Of a stretch of 64,000 nt of DNA, positions 1 through 12,480 are shown one piece after another. Both the position numbers and the translations under genes were made by a program. The stretch's first letter is position 1. Every line of letters starts with the position of its first letter. The stretch is taken from NCBI GenBank assembly GCA_964023205.1, contig OZ026845.1:7574001-7638000 (forward strand), read 5' to 3'. The notes under the pieces were generated by a model. The model searched no databases and was not told the origin of the DNA. It saw only the letters and a program-made list of their open reading frames with translations. This DNA comes from Lutraria lutraria. Its lineage: Eukaryota; Mollusca; Bivalvia; Venerida; Mactridae.

Positions 1-127
1 TAGAAATGTGTACTTCCTATTTTGACTTGTATGTCTAATTATATAAACAACGAAACATGTCAGACAGGCCGTGCACAGTAAGAAAAACGTGTTTTAATTA
101 ATCTTCTTTATCAATACGAGGTTTTAG

Positions 128-520
128 TTAAGGTGGGTCACGGGTTACCTCCCGAAAAATTGCCACCACTACAGAGTTCGATCAAAACCTTTTAAGATTT
201 AATGATGGCAAAATGAAGCTATATTAACTTTTTTGGATTTGTATTTTTTATGATTCAGCATTGTGCACAGTAAATTTCATAGCTTAAAATACAAAATTAT
301 CGGTGCAGTACAAGAAATAAGGCGACAATAAAAACAAAACATATACAACATAACGCTCCACTAGGTGGCCGTTTTTTGAGCGGTTTCAATGGAAATATCA
401 TTTGATTACATCATTATTGCTTGAGTCAATACTTTGAAGGATGTTCCTGCAAAAAGATTTTCTTGTGCGTTGACTTCTAGAAACTGAACACTTCGGAAGG
501 AAACCCGCGACCCACCTTAA
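128..520. mobile_element. 393-bp MITE with about 28-bp terminal inverted repeats, TTAA ends
   Basis: The left end TTAAGGTGGGTCACGGGTT and the right end (read from the other strand) TTAAGGTGGGTCGCGGGTT match over about 28 bp with few differences. Both ends carry TTAA, so the target duplication is TTAA or TTA (piggyBac- or Harbinger-like). No transposase is present. Confidence 0.65.
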
Positions 521-1299
521 GTATTAAAATATATTTGCCTTATTTATATATGTATACAAAACAATCATAACATGTAGTTTTCGTGCATTTACGTAGTTTT
601 GAAAGCGAGGTTTAATTTTTGGCAGGGGTCTTAAAATAGTTCTATCTAGGGTGCGCACCCTAGTTAGGAAAAACCTATTCAATAATGAAAAAAAAGTGTT
701 TTAAAATGGGTATTTTTCGGTTCTCCAAGTGAAATTTTTAATCCATATACTTCGAATTCAAAATAACGTATACAATCACTTTTTTAAAAGTTCTTTCTAC
801 TCAAATATTCCAACGTAAAACCTTTAATGAATTCACCATAAATCTGAGCACTATCATACAACCACATTGAACTTCAAATAGCCACACAACAACTTCTCTA
901 GGCAATGCCTTCATGATTTACTTACCTGTCAACTATTAATAGATTCAGTCATCACCATTAGCCAATCAAATGGCCAGGATTAGCCAAACTAGTAATAGAC
1001 ACTACAGTAAGTACTCGCAAACAGCTATAATAAACAAATACTACTAAGTATAATTCGTCTAGAAAAAATTACTGATCTCAAAAGGTACATTAAACCTATA
1101 ACAACTATATAGTGATTGGATTATAGCCTAAGGAATGAACAGTCAGGTAGTGGACACATACTATCTATGATTTCTTGTTTACGAAGCATGTACTTGCATA
1201 ACTGAAGCAATTGTATGTAATAGATTATACAATTACCGTATCTTTCAAATTCAAATATTGCTGAAACATGTTGCAAAAATGACTCATGCATTCCATGTA
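521..1299. other. Non-coding stretch with an 18-bp perfect palindrome
   Basis: No gene seen. CTAGGGTGCGCACCCTAG at 646-663 is a perfect GC-rich palindrome. The rest is AT-rich unique-looking sequence. Confidence 0.5.
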
Positions 1300-1732
1300 A
1301 CACATTATTTAGACTAATTCATTAATCCATCTATCATAGTTAATAATCTCGACCAATCAAACCCATGTACCACAATATTTAGACCAATCAAGCCCATGTA
1401 CCATAGTAGACCAATCAAATATATGTACATGTACCAAAGTCTCTCGACCAATCACATTCATGTGCCACATTATTTAAACCAATCAAATCAATGAACCAAA
1501 GTAGACCAATCAAATCCATGCACCATGCTATTAGATAAATCAATTTCATGTACCTCGACCAATCACATTCACATACCACATTATTTCAACCATTCAAATC
1601 CATTTAGTACCGCAGTTGCGTAAATAAGACCAATCAAATCATCAAATCAATGTACTACAGTATTATACCAATCAAATCCTTGTATAGACCAATGAAATCC
1701 ATGCACCACAGTGTCTCAAACAATCAAATCAG
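1300..1732. repeat. CCAATCA-bearing minisatellite, left part
   Basis: Degenerate tandem units of about 31-33 bp, best read as TAGACCAATCAAATCCATG followed by TACCACAGTATT. At least twelve units carry CCAATCA. The same array resumes at 2650-2835, so it was split by later insertions. Confidence 0.8.
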
Positions 1733-2650
1733 TTGTTTACAGAGGATTGGAGTACTGGTTCTTCCCAGGAAAGATGGTTAAACTGCCCGCCTCATAGGAC
1801 TGCAACGATTCACCGAAGTTCGAATATATCCGAATGCATGGCATCGGATCGATTATCCGATTTGGAATCCGTATTTTCGGTTCGGTTCGGTTTGGCACTG
1901 TCATTTAGCGTACGCCAGCAATAATATTATCCAATCAGCGCGCGTCATTTCATTTACTGCGTCGTATGTAAACAAAAACAAGTATGGCCCACGAAAAACT
2001 GCTTGTTGATCCACCAGCGTCACTAAAATCGAATGTGTGGCGAGAGTTTGGGTTTGAGAAAAGATCTTGGTTTGAAGACTAGTCATATGTTATAAATGCA
2101 CTTCAAAAATGTGCATACAAATATTTGTTAAAACAGTAGAATGACTTGTACAGTACGTATATTTGGCATATTAAAATTTCCAAGTCTGCCCTCAGTTTCA
2201 CGGTACAATAGAATAGAAAATCAAAAATGAACTTGGGTGTTTTTTAACCTAGAAATATTAAGTCTTCGACCAAAAAGTGTACAATTGGTAAATTGTTTCA
2301 ATTGTGGGAAACTGTTGTTAGATCAACGTTGTAACTTTTTCAAATACAACATTCTGAATTGCATACAACAGAACAATAGAAATTCATGTATGATTAATGA
2401 ATAAGTTGAGTAAAAAGAGTTTGAGAAAAACTTATTTTTTTATGAAACATATGTGGTCAGGTTAAAAAATCCTACGTTAATTTACGTAGTCTATATTGAT
2501 GTAGATATCCGAATCGAATATTCGATAACCGAGAAGGTTATATCCGAACTCGAACCGAACCGTAGGGTACCCGAATCGTTGCAGCCCTACCGCCTCATAT
2601 GACTAGACTGACTGTTGAAATGGGGCGTAAAACTGAAACAAACAAACCAT
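1733..2650 (+). mobile_element. SINE interrupted by a hAT element
   Basis: Left piece 1733-1794 (contains AGTACTGGTTCTTCCCAGGA) and right piece 2590-2650 (contains AAATGGGGCGTAAAACTGAA). Together they match the SINE tail at 61990-62115. The hAT element at 1795-2589 sits between them. The tRNA-like head is absent, so the copy is 5'-truncated. Confidence 0.7.
1795..2589. mobile_element. Non-autonomous hAT transposon, 795 bp, perfect 8-bp target duplication
   Basis: Ends TAGGACTGCAACGATTC and GAATCGTTGCAGCCCTA form a 17-bp inverted repeat with one mismatch. The flanks CCGCCTCA at 1787-1794 and 2590-2597 are an exact 8-bp duplication, the hAT signature. Next to the ends are subterminal ATCCGAT/TTCGGTT repeats. 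No transposase ORF. Confidence 0.85.
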
Positions 2651-2835
2651 GTACAAATGTGCACAAATTGTACCACAGCATTTATATAGACCTATCAAAA
2701 TTTTGTACTACAGTATTTAGACTAATCAAATCCATGTATTGCAGTATTAGACCAATCAAATTCATGTACCACAGTATATTGACCAATCAAAATCATGTAC
2801 ATGTACCGCAGTATTTAGACCAATCAAATCCATAT
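2651..2835. repeat. CCAATCA-bearing minisatellite, right part
   Basis: Continuation of the array at 1300-1732: about five units with ACCAATCAAA and GTACCACAGTAT. Confidence 0.75.
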
Positions 2836-3800
2836 CGAAGTCCAACTTTATACGCTTCAATTTGACTAGTATACAACACAACAATTATTCATATTTTATA
2901 AAAATAAATCTTAATGCTGACCTTCATTCACTTCAGTTTCCAAATTAAGTTCATCACAGATTAAACACACCAAATCACAAGGAAATTAAAATATAAGCAG
3001 TGATTAAAATAATGTGAGACTTTAATATACAGCCAAAATATGACAAGAGGCAACTATAAATAATTAAAATGAAGTAATAAAATCTCATCGAACATAAGCA
3101 CAACAAACAGTTACCAGGAAGTTTATTTGTACCTTTTTACGGTAGTCTGAAGGCTAATTAATGCATTTGCATTTCATCAAATGTGGTCAATATAGCTCAT
3201 CAGGTTTACCTTGACATCTCTATATGCTGTGATTGCAATCAAATTCGATGATAATAAATTTCATGGATTATTCTTAATTGGTAATATCATTGGATTTTCA
3301 GATGGATGTGTTTTTGGATATATTTTTTTGTATAAATTTTTCAAACATCTTTAAAGTATTTTTTTTTTACTTTGTGGTTACTTCAATTCATGGTTATGCT
3401 CACACAAAATCAAATGTTTCGCGAAAATTAGTGATACCACAGTTTACTGTTCAGATAGCTAGATTGAATACAGATTATATAACATGCTTACTGCGTAATA
3501 TAATTTAACAACTTAACCATGAAAATGGAGACTATTAATTATGTGCATGATAATAATCTAGAGAGTTATTTAAAGATTTGGTAATTGTGAATTGAACCGA
3601 GTAAATTTTCACAAAAACAAGATTGATAATCAGTGTCGTATCATGATCAGACATTTTCAATCAAAATAAAAAGGAGAAGAAAGAAGAGACATTGAAAATA
3701 TCATTTTGTTTAAATGAGGTTACAAGCGCTAGTGCATTTGATTCCTGATTACAATTAAGATTGCATTTTGAAACAAAATCATGATAGATCAAACAAGCAA
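2836..3800. other. AT-rich non-coding stretch
   Basis: No exon with credible splice sites or protein similarity is seen on either strand. Confidence 0.5.
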
Positions 3801-4240
3801 ACAATTATAACAGGGCCAAAATGGCCCCATATCGCTTACGTAAGAATCATTGCATGCTTTCTGTTGAAAACATTGTTTTGAGCTTGTGCCATGCTACCTG
3901 TTGCAATTTGACCTGGTGACCTAGTTTTGACCCCAAATGACCCATGTTTGAATTTATTTAAGATATCATTAAGACAAATATTCACACTACATTTGGTGAA
4001 GCTCCAATCAAAAGTTCAAAACCGTGACATTAATAGAATGTCAACAAAGTTTTCCAAAGATTTGACCTGGTGACCTATTTTTTGACCCCAGATGACCTGT
4101 GTTCCAACATATCATTAAGACAAAAGTTCCAACCAATAGGTAGCCTCTATTGAGTTTTCAAGGCAAAAGTTGACTCTGCACAGCGATGGATATTATGGAC
4201 AAAGACCAATCACAAAAGCCCACCATGAGCACTGAGCTAA
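3801..4240 (+). repeat. Dispersed repeat with TGACCT direct repeats (copy 1)
   Basis: Contains TGACCTGGTGACCT at 3909-3922 and again at 4063-4076 (AGGTCA direct repeats spaced by 2), and TGACCC-CAAA-TGACCC at 3928-3943 and TGACCC-CAGA-TGACCT at 4083-4098 (spaced by 4). An inverted copy is at 14690-15260. The family is recognised by this shared sequence; no coding. Confidence 0.7.
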
Positions 4241-4827
4241 AAACTGGTAGTTAACTTAAGATTTGTCAAAGACATGACATTTTGCAACATCATGCAATTA
4301 CCACTTCAATTACCTAAAATTACACGGCATGAAAATCATCCCCAAAGAAATTTAGCTTCAATAACATTTTTAGTATAGATAAACCAACCACCTTAATGAA
4401 ATAAAATATAAAAAAGAGCCAGTTCTTCTTTGTAATATTATGATGCTGTGGTGACAATTAATAACTAATGTTAGCATAATTTATGGAGACCAAATCAACT
4501 TCAACCAGATTTCTTTATTACACACTGAAAAGACATAATATATCATGAAATTTATGTCTGCACTTTCAAGGACAGGTAAACAAGTAATAATAAAACTGCA
4601 CTACCACTAATTCAAAATTGTTTGCAAAGAAAATCCAATTTTGGAAGTACATAAAATATTTTGTAGATATATTGTCACACATTTTCCAAAACTTCACCAA
4701 TAAAGGCATTTTCAAATTAAATATGTTGTATTGCTGAAACCTGACCACACAAGATTTCAATATCTAAGATCTGAATAACAAAGTCTGAGTGTTATTTTAA
4801 TATAATAATATCACTTTATGATACACA
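4241..4827. other. AT-rich non-coding stretch
   Basis: Nothing recognisable; only chance ORFs without splice or similarity support. Confidence 0.45.
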
Positions 4828-5163
4828 CCAAGTCTTAGAATGGAAACTGTTTACATATCAAGTCTTAGAATGGAAACCATTTACATATCAAGTCTTAGAA
4901 TGGAAACTCTTAACATTATCAAGTCTTAGAATGGAAACTGTTTACATAATCAAGTCTTAATTAGAATAGAAACTGTTAACGTATCAAGTCTTAGAATGTA
5001 AACTGTTCATATATCAAGTCTTAGAATGTAAACTGTTCATATATCAAGTCTTAGAATGTAAACTGTTTACATAATCAAGTCTTAATTAGAATAGAAACTG
5101 TTAACGTATCAAGTCTAAGAATGTAAACTGTTCATATATCAAGTCTTAGAATGGAAACCATTT
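4828..5163. repeat. Minisatellite, about 29-bp unit
   Basis: About eleven units of the form AAGTCTTAGAATGGAAACTG plus TTTACATATC, with some units lengthened by TTAATTAGAATAG. The longer variant appears twice, about 140 bp apart, suggesting block duplication. Confidence 0.85.
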
Positions 5164-6150
5164 CTGTAATGCTTCTTTGGCACTAATACATAGTATATAT
5201 ACCAGTTATTTTGAAAATGTTTATCATGTCAGAAGAAACCAAAAGTTAGCAATTGTTCACAGTTTACCAACTGACAATAATACACAACTAACTTGCCAAT
5301 TAAATGGAGTGACTTCATTAATTTTGTCCTATTTTGATATTGGAATAATAATTGGATGAACAAACTCATCTAAACACGAAAACTTGTAAGCTTATCTTGA
5401 AGCAGATCGATATGAGCTTGTGTGTGATAAATTCAAAAAAAGCCATCTAAATGGTAATGTTTACTGTTCAGTCTATTGAGCACATCAAAATTAGAGAGAA
5501 ATAACATCAATAAATCATTGAAATAAAGTTATAATGAATATGAATTCTGAAAGTTTTGATTTTATGATATCGAAAATTAAATTTTAAGCCTGCACATTTA
5601 AAAGATTCAAAATTGAAATCAAGTCAATAAAATCCTCAATATGGTAATCCCATCACATAGAAGATGTCACAAAAAATTCATATGCTCTTCCATTGATATA
5701 CAGAACAACACATTACATCAAGTTAAAATCATTACATGATCAATAAATATATTGACTTAAGACCAATGAATTTCATTCAAAGTACACATTTGAAAGCATT
5801 AACAAACAGACTTCACATTTGTATCATATCGACATTTGATTGGTAATATTTTTACCCTAATTATAAAGAAGTACAATAATTAGCCTGTCTGCTTGTTATA
5901 TTTCCATAACTTAATATATAGTGGGTTTATTTTAGTATATATTATGGTTTATAGTTTTTAAATCTATAAATTGATGAAACTTGATTTGACCTGACATCCA
6001 AGCTCGTTACCTTAACTTTTTTTAAAGTTATTGTTGAAAAGATTTTTAGACCCACTGGAATGATTTGAATTATAATTAAAGCATTCATTTTAAGGAGAGT
6101 AATTTCTTAGGTAAGGGTGTGTTAATTAGGGATGTGCATGTATTAGGAAA
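5164..6150. other. AT-rich non-coding stretch
   Basis: No gene or repeat structure that I can support. Confidence 0.4.
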
Positions 6151-6159
6151 TATATGGTA

Positions 6160-6452
6160 CTTGTGTAGCAGTGTGGTATATTGTATTTAGAAATTGGCTG
6201 GGATAATTCACCAGCCCGATTATCTCAGTTGGTAGAGTATCTGACTTGCAAGCAGGAGGTCGCAGGTTTGAGCCCCACATCGGGTACATTATTTTCCTCC
6301 TCCTGTTACATTTATGCCTTGTGTGTGACTAGCCTTGGAATCCTTAAGAGCTAGGGTGAAGCAAATTAATGGCCCTGAGGGTTAGTCTATAAAAAGCCTG
6401 TGGTTGTCGCTATTACCCGGTAAATACCTTTAAATAAAAAGGAAGGAGGAAT
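6160..6452 (+). mobile_element. tRNA-Ala-derived SINE (copy 1)
   Basis: A tRNA-like head at 6214-6285 with box A TATCTCAGTTGGTAGAG, anticodon loop CTTGCAA (anticodon TGC, Ala) and box B GGTTTGAGCCC. A body containing GTGTGACTAGCCTTGG follows. The upstream leader is repeated before copy 2, so the two form a partial tandem. The body marks it as a SINE rather than a working tRNA gene. Confidence 0.75.
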
Positions 6453-6600
6453 GTAGTGGTGTGGTTACATATATTGTATTTATAAATGGGATATACACCA
6501 GCCCAATTAGCTCATTGGTAGAGCATCTGACTTGCAAGCAGGAGGTCGAAGGTTCGAGCCCCTAATCGAGTACATTATTTTCCTCCTCCTATTACACTTA
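6453..6600 (+). mobile_element. tRNA-Ala-derived SINE (copy 2, head only)
   Basis: The same leader and tRNA-like head (6501-6571; TAGCTCATTGGTAGAGC, loop CTTGCAA, box B GGTTCGAGCCC), then TTCCTCCTCCTATTAC and loss of the body. Head similarity to copy 1 is high. Confidence 0.7.
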
Positions 6601-9286
6601 ATTGTTATACATGTAGCAACTAACTTATTTCAGGATAATTTTATTATGCAGTGCTCAAGTTAACTACGCAGTACCTATCAATCACATGACTAAGTATTGT
6701 AATGTTGCATTAAAATATATAAAAAAACATAAGAAACTTCAATAAGCGAAATTTTGTGAAGTTGCGTAGAACAATATGGATACAAACACTAAAAGCTATT
6801 TTATGCGTAACACTTAACATTCCTTTTCTAACACTTGTATAATTTATTTGCATTGGTGTCTAGTTATGTTAATACAAAATATTCCTCAAAAACTAAAACA
6901 GAAACACTTTGGCTGGTAAATTAAAACAAACTTTTAAATACATACTATTTCCGTATCAAATTACAAGAACACACAATTAAAAAATCTCAATTATGTATCG
7001 CAATAACCTAGGATCCTAATTCACAAAATTATCATTTCAAAATGGGGTCGACAGATTTTAGAAATGTTTACAACTTTGTAGGTGTCCACGATAGAAAATG
7101 AAATCTACCCTATTTTAATGAGCATATTATTAATATTATATGTAACCAGAAAAATACTTTTTTAATGCCTCGATCATCTTCATTATATGGCTTTTATTAC
7201 CGAGTGTAGAAATTATTGACCATGATCATTATTAAGAGGTGACCTCATGACTAGTTGACTACCTCTTGTTATTTCAAGGTTTTATACATAGAATATGTTA
7301 GTACATTATTGTTTGTTGGTTTATGTAATACTAATATGGAGTGATGTAATATAGTAGTTAAGTTACATTTACAAAGTTACAAACATTACATAAATTTACA
7401 AAGTTACAAACCAGGTCAGCCATTGTTGAAAAATATATCTGTCATAATGCTCTCATATGATAAACATTAATTGTATGTACATGTAACATTGCATCATACA
7501 CTTAATACTATAAGTATACATCTATTAGATAAAAGCTGTATTGCATAATAATAAAAAACTAATGTTATAACTTATAAGACAATAATTACTACAGTATTTT
7601 GTAATGATCGAAACTTGATCTCTATATAATTTATAGGCTGAGTACAGCATGCAGACATAGCTGCTCGGTTTCACAAGTTTGTGGTATATAGATAATCAGC
7701 ATTAAACGAAAAAGTTAGTCTGTAGACAGCCAAACCAACTTTGAACCCACTGTCACATACAACTACAGTCGTGTAACCATTGTTGACTATGTATTAATTG
7801 TTTTTCTTTTTCACAGGGATAAAAACGTCACACCAATTAACTGTTACAGCTAGGGTGATTTCTAGTTGTATTCACAATTTTAACTATGGGGCTGGAGGAG
7901 ACCCCACGCAAACACCTGGATAGAACCTGATTGCCCTTCTGTAAGCTTTCTCAAAGACATAATTATACGTTTGTGTACTATACATAGTGTATAGGTATGT
8001 CCTGAATAAGATTCCAAGCAATGGACAGTCTCAGCTCTAGTGATTTACTAGCAATTTGACCTCATGCAGAATTGTTCCTCACCCAGCCGTGTTCAATATT
8101 AAAGGGATCAAATTAAAAATTTGTCAGCTAGATAACAGTTGTCATTGAGATTTTTTAACACAGGACAGATAATTGCAAATATTACAACAGTTGTATCATT
8201 ATAGCCTCAACATACTGATGGTTATCTTAACAGCCTAACACAACGTTTTGCTTCAGATACCACACTAGCAACAGCTGATGAATTCCCCTCTGTATAGAAA
8301 GCTGAAGTGCAGCCAGGGGCAACATCTGTACAAAATAATAAGTGCACTTTCACTTTACATGTAACTGTGTGGAAAAAAATGACTGCTTATAAAACATTAA
8401 ATTTGGATTGTAACTGAATTGGGGAAAATGTATAACGTACTATAATTTAACAATGCATGTTCAACTTATTCTTCTAATTCTCCAATAGTGATGTTTAAAT
8501 GAACTTAAATGATTAATAATTTTGGGGGGGGGGGGATTGGGAAAAAAATACTATTTTCCATTTAGAATATGACCGATTTTCGGCTATAAAATCGTCCTTA
8601 AAATATCCTTGCAAATGATCACATTTGGCTGATCTATAGTAAAAAGTTTGAACATCAATGCAACGCTTAAAGGCAACTGGTATACAGCATGGGATTTATC
8701 AACCTTATAGCACAAAATCTCGTATAACCTCGATGCAATCAGTAATTATTTAATTTATAAAATTATTTATACCGGGTATGTATATGATATGTTTTTTGGC
8801 ACTGACTTATTTAAGTACAGAATGTATACTGCAATGAAATATAGCCCTTCACCTATTCAAGCAGGAAAATACATCAATATCAATTTAAAGAAATCAAAAT
8901 GTATCTGAAAGATGACGGCCACCTATTTAATATGGGATTATTCAGAAATGAGGGTAAACAAACTCAATAACCCCAGAAAGATGAGACAATTTTTGTGATT
9001 TCTGTTGAATTCTCCTGCAAGATGTTAAACAGAACTCATAGAAGCATTCACAAACCAACAGAAACATATCAGACGAGACTACAGTATCTAGGCAAGTATA
9101 CAGAAAATGTTGAAAGATATCATAATAGCATAAACAAGATACCAACTAATTATTCCCAAACAACAGCCTTGAAATATCAGTAGGTCTTTAATAAATTAGT
9201 TATATGCTTGCCAGGTATCCAATACAACAAATTGCATTTATTATATTATTTTTTGTATCTACCTGTAATTTCACACGATATGTTTA
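6601..9286. other. Non-coding stretch, no gene seen
   Basis: AT-rich, with a poly-G run near 8524-8536. Weak ORFs around 8942-9183 overlap on opposite strands and lack splice or family support. Confidence 0.4.
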
Positions 9287-9468
9287 TACAGTCAATCCTG
9301 TATTTAGCAGCCACTTCCGATTAAGGTCACCCTGTGAAGAAAGACCATTAATATAAAAAACATAATGGAATATTCAAAACAACATGACCTCCAAATAAAG
9401 GCCACATGTCAATAAAGGCCATATTTTGTCTTTCCCAAGGGTGGCCTTTGTATACAGGTTTGACTGTA
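9287..9468. mobile_element. MITE family M2
   Basis: Ends TACAGTCAATCCTG and CAGGTTTGACTGTA form inverted repeats; the interior has alternating GGCCAC and AATAAAGGCC motifs. Relatives at 10258, 17494, 23282, 29191, 53150 and 57236. TA-type ends suggest a Tc1/mariner-like origin (inference). Confidence 0.75.
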
Positions 9469-9629
9469 CTTCAAATTATTAAATTCACAGCAAATTCCAA
9501 GTTTAAAAATATTTGGGACCAAAATCGTACCTCCAAAGTCTGAGAAGCAGGTTTAGTAAAATTAGTTAAAAAAGTATAATTACAACCATTGAATTATTCA
9601 TCTGTTGTGTACAGCCCATTCAACAGCTA

Positions 9630-9912
9630 ATTGGTCATATCAGAGCTCAACAGCCCCAGAGAGAAGGGAAAGAATACACTGGTAGATACAACAGAACAGG
9701 GCATTGCCTATTCTTTTTTAATAGTTTTTCCAGGTTCTTTATACTTTACCCTTTTTTGCTGTGATTTTCTAGACACAGTACTTGGCTCTGTTATAAAGCT
9801 AGAATGGGGTCACATAGATACCCACATGAGAAATACGAAAGGTTGAGCTGAGAATCAAACCCACCACCTTCTTTTTGTAGTCCAGCATGTTACCACTCAG
9901 CCATCGATCAAC
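9630..9912 (-). mobile_element. SINE family S3 (copy 1)
   Basis: On the minus strand a tRNA-like head (GATCGATGGCTGAGTGGTAA, box B GGGTTTGATTC near 9860) leads into a body containing AACCTGGAAAAACTAT and AAGAATA. Relatives at 23650-23945 and 31990-32300. Confidence 0.65.
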
Positions 9913-10257
9913 CCTTTTAAGTAAGCAGAAACAGGAATGTTTTTTCTGATCTACAAACAACTTAATACAAAATAATACCCATGCTGCAAGTAGACCCAGA
10001 TTTTCACACAAATAAACACATTAAGGAGAGCTTCATAGTAAAATACTGCAAAGCTACAGTAAAACATCAAAAGCAATACAAATATTAGGCTTTGATTTCA
10101 TAAAACATATTAACAACACTTCAATTGATATTCAAACAAACATGTACTAAGACCAACATTCAGTTGATCAATTTTTATATAGAACTTATCAACAATAATA
10201 CAAGTGCTTTGTGATACAACATGTTGTATGGAATAATTAATGCTTTTTCGAGTATGT

Positions 10258-10349
10258 AATACTGTCAAACCTTTGATCATGGCCACCTTTGAATAAAGCC
10301 CATATTATGTATTTCCAGAGGGTGGCCTTTGTTCACAGGTTTGACTATA
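10258..10349. mobile_element. MITE family M2, short copy
   Basis: Starts ACTGTCAAACCTTTGATCAT, ends ACAGGTTTGACTATA. About half the full length, internally deleted. Confidence 0.65.
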
Positions 10350-10800
10350 CAATTGTACTTTGTTGTGTATTATAAAAAATCACCCATTCATTTATGACCC
10401 TCACTGTTAGTGCAATGTTACACCGATCCATTGCAATAAAACCATGATGATCTACTGGATATCAGACACTGACATTGGCACAATTTCCTTAATTTACCAA
10501 GCTGAGTAAATTGTTCACAGGTTCTACAGAAATATTGAGATTGTAACTATATACATTAACTAGGAATATTGCAATTAATTTTCAATCACAAAGAAAATAA
10601 ATAATAAGGAAGAAGTGCACTTTAGAATTCAAAGCCATTATTTAGTAGAAGAACAATAAATTAAGAAATATTCATATGGTCTTTCTCGCAAAGAAATAAT
10701 GAAGTTCATTTTAAAGTTACTAAGCTGCGGTGAGTAATTGTTTTTAAATATAATTGCTTTTAAATAAAGCTCAACCTCTTAATTTTCTAAGCCGTTTGTG
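10350..10800. other. Non-coding stretch
   Basis: Nothing recognised between the short MITE and the 24-bp array. Confidence 0.4.
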
Positions 10801-11945
10801 TCCTAGATGTTACAGATACAATGTACAAGATGTGATAAGATTGTTGGTACAAGATGTGATAAGAATAAGGGTATAATATGTGATAAGAATGTGGGTACAA
10901 GATGTGATAAGTATGTGAGTACAAGATGTGATAAGAATGAGGGTTCAAGATGTGATAATAATGTGGGTTCAAGATGTGATAAGAATGTGGGTACAAGATG
11001 TGATAGAAAGTAGGGTTCAAGGTGTGATAGGAACGAGAGTTCAAGATGTGATAGGAATGAGCTAGGTGCAAGATGTGACAAGAATGTGGGTACAAGATGT
11101 GATAAGAATAAGGGTATAATTATTAATATGTGATAAGAATGTGGGTACAAGATGTGATAAGTATGTGAGTACAAGATGTGGGTTCAAGGTGTGATAGGAA
11201 TGAGCGTTCAAGATGTGATAGGAATTAGCTAGGTGCAAGATGTGACAAGAACGTGGGTATAAGATGTGATAAGTATGCGGGTACGAGATGTGATAAGAAT
11301 GTGGGTCTGAGATGAGATAAGAATGTGGGTACAAGATGTGATAAGAATGTGGGTACAAGATGGGATAAGAATGAGGGTACAAGATGGGATAAAAATGTGT
11401 GTATGAAATGTGATAAGAATGAGGGTTCAAAATGTGATAGGAATTAGGGTACAAGGTGTGATAAGTATGTGAGTACAACATGTGGTAAGAATGAGGGTTC
11501 AAGATGTGATAATAATGTGGGTTCAAGATGTGATAAGAATGTGGGTAAAAGATGTGATAGAAAATAGGGTTCAAGGTGTGATAGGAATGAAGGTTTAAGA
11601 TGTGATAGGAATAAGCTAGGTGCAAGATGTGATAAGTATGTGGGTACGAGATGTGATAAGAATGTGGGTTTGAGATGAGATAAGAATGTGGGTACAAGAT
11701 GTGATAAGAATGTGGGTACAAGATGTGATAAGAATGTGGGTACAAGATGTGATAAGAATGAGGGTACAAGATGTGATAAGAATGTGTGTATGAGATGTGA
11801 TAAGAATGAGGGTACAAGATGTGATAAGAATGTATACATGTATGAGGGTACAAGATGTGATAAGAATGTGTGTATGAGATGTGATAAGAATGAGGGTTCA
11901 AAATGTGATAGGAATCAGGGTACAAGATGTGACATATCATAAGAA
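10801..11945. repeat. 1.1-kb minisatellite, 24-bp unit
   Basis: About 47 units of AAGATGTGATAAGAATGTGG plus GTAC with scattered substitutions. Blocks recur in the same order (for example units carrying CTAGGTGCAAGATGTG near 11061, 11229 and 11615), so larger blocks were duplicated too. As 24 is a multiple of three, both strands show long fake ORFs (the longest 292 codons) made of eight-residue repeats such as SYHILYPH. None has gene support. Confidence 0.9.
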
Positions 11946-12480
11946 ATTGTGCAAGCTATATGTAAGATTATAAAATGTATAAAAAGAACTATTTTAGCAA
12001 AGTAATCATTTTACAAAGATCAAGGCCTGGGGCAAGTCTAATATTGTTACATATTCTGGAGAGAAAAAACATACCAGACATCAATGACCTGTTATCAAAA
12101 GGGAACACATGATTTAACATACTTTTATTCAGAACATAACATTTCAAACCTCTTAAATGTTGTGACTGAGCCAATAAGGAAAGATATGAAGGCAATTAAT
12201 GTTTTGTGTAAAATATACAATTGTATTGTAGTAATTATAATTTTACACAATCTAAATTAAGATGTAGTACATTTCACCTTAAAAGTTCTGCTTATAATTT
12301 TCAGCAGTCACTCAGGTTAATATTGAATGGGGTGTAACTGGGTAATTGTATCTAACAATGATCCGTTAACTCATTGTTTAACAATATTAGAATCAACATA
12401 TGTACTATTAAAGGTTAATGCATGGTTTCTGCTATAAATTTGAATATTACATGCAGAAATTCTGCGGCAGGCAACCATAG
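11946..12480. other. Non-coding stretch
   Basis: No supported feature. Confidence 0.4.

Noticed and set aside
4828..5163. CRISPR-like array
   Set aside because: Units are contiguous and of variable length with no unique spacers; a eukaryotic minisatellite.
6214..6285. Functional tRNA-Ala gene
   Set aside because: The acceptor stem and anticodon stem have mismatches and a SINE body follows; the same head recurs at 6501 and 48997.
11062..11940. 292-codon minus ORF of SYHILYPH-type repeats
   Set aside because: A phase artefact of the 24-bp array; equally long frames occur on the other strand.
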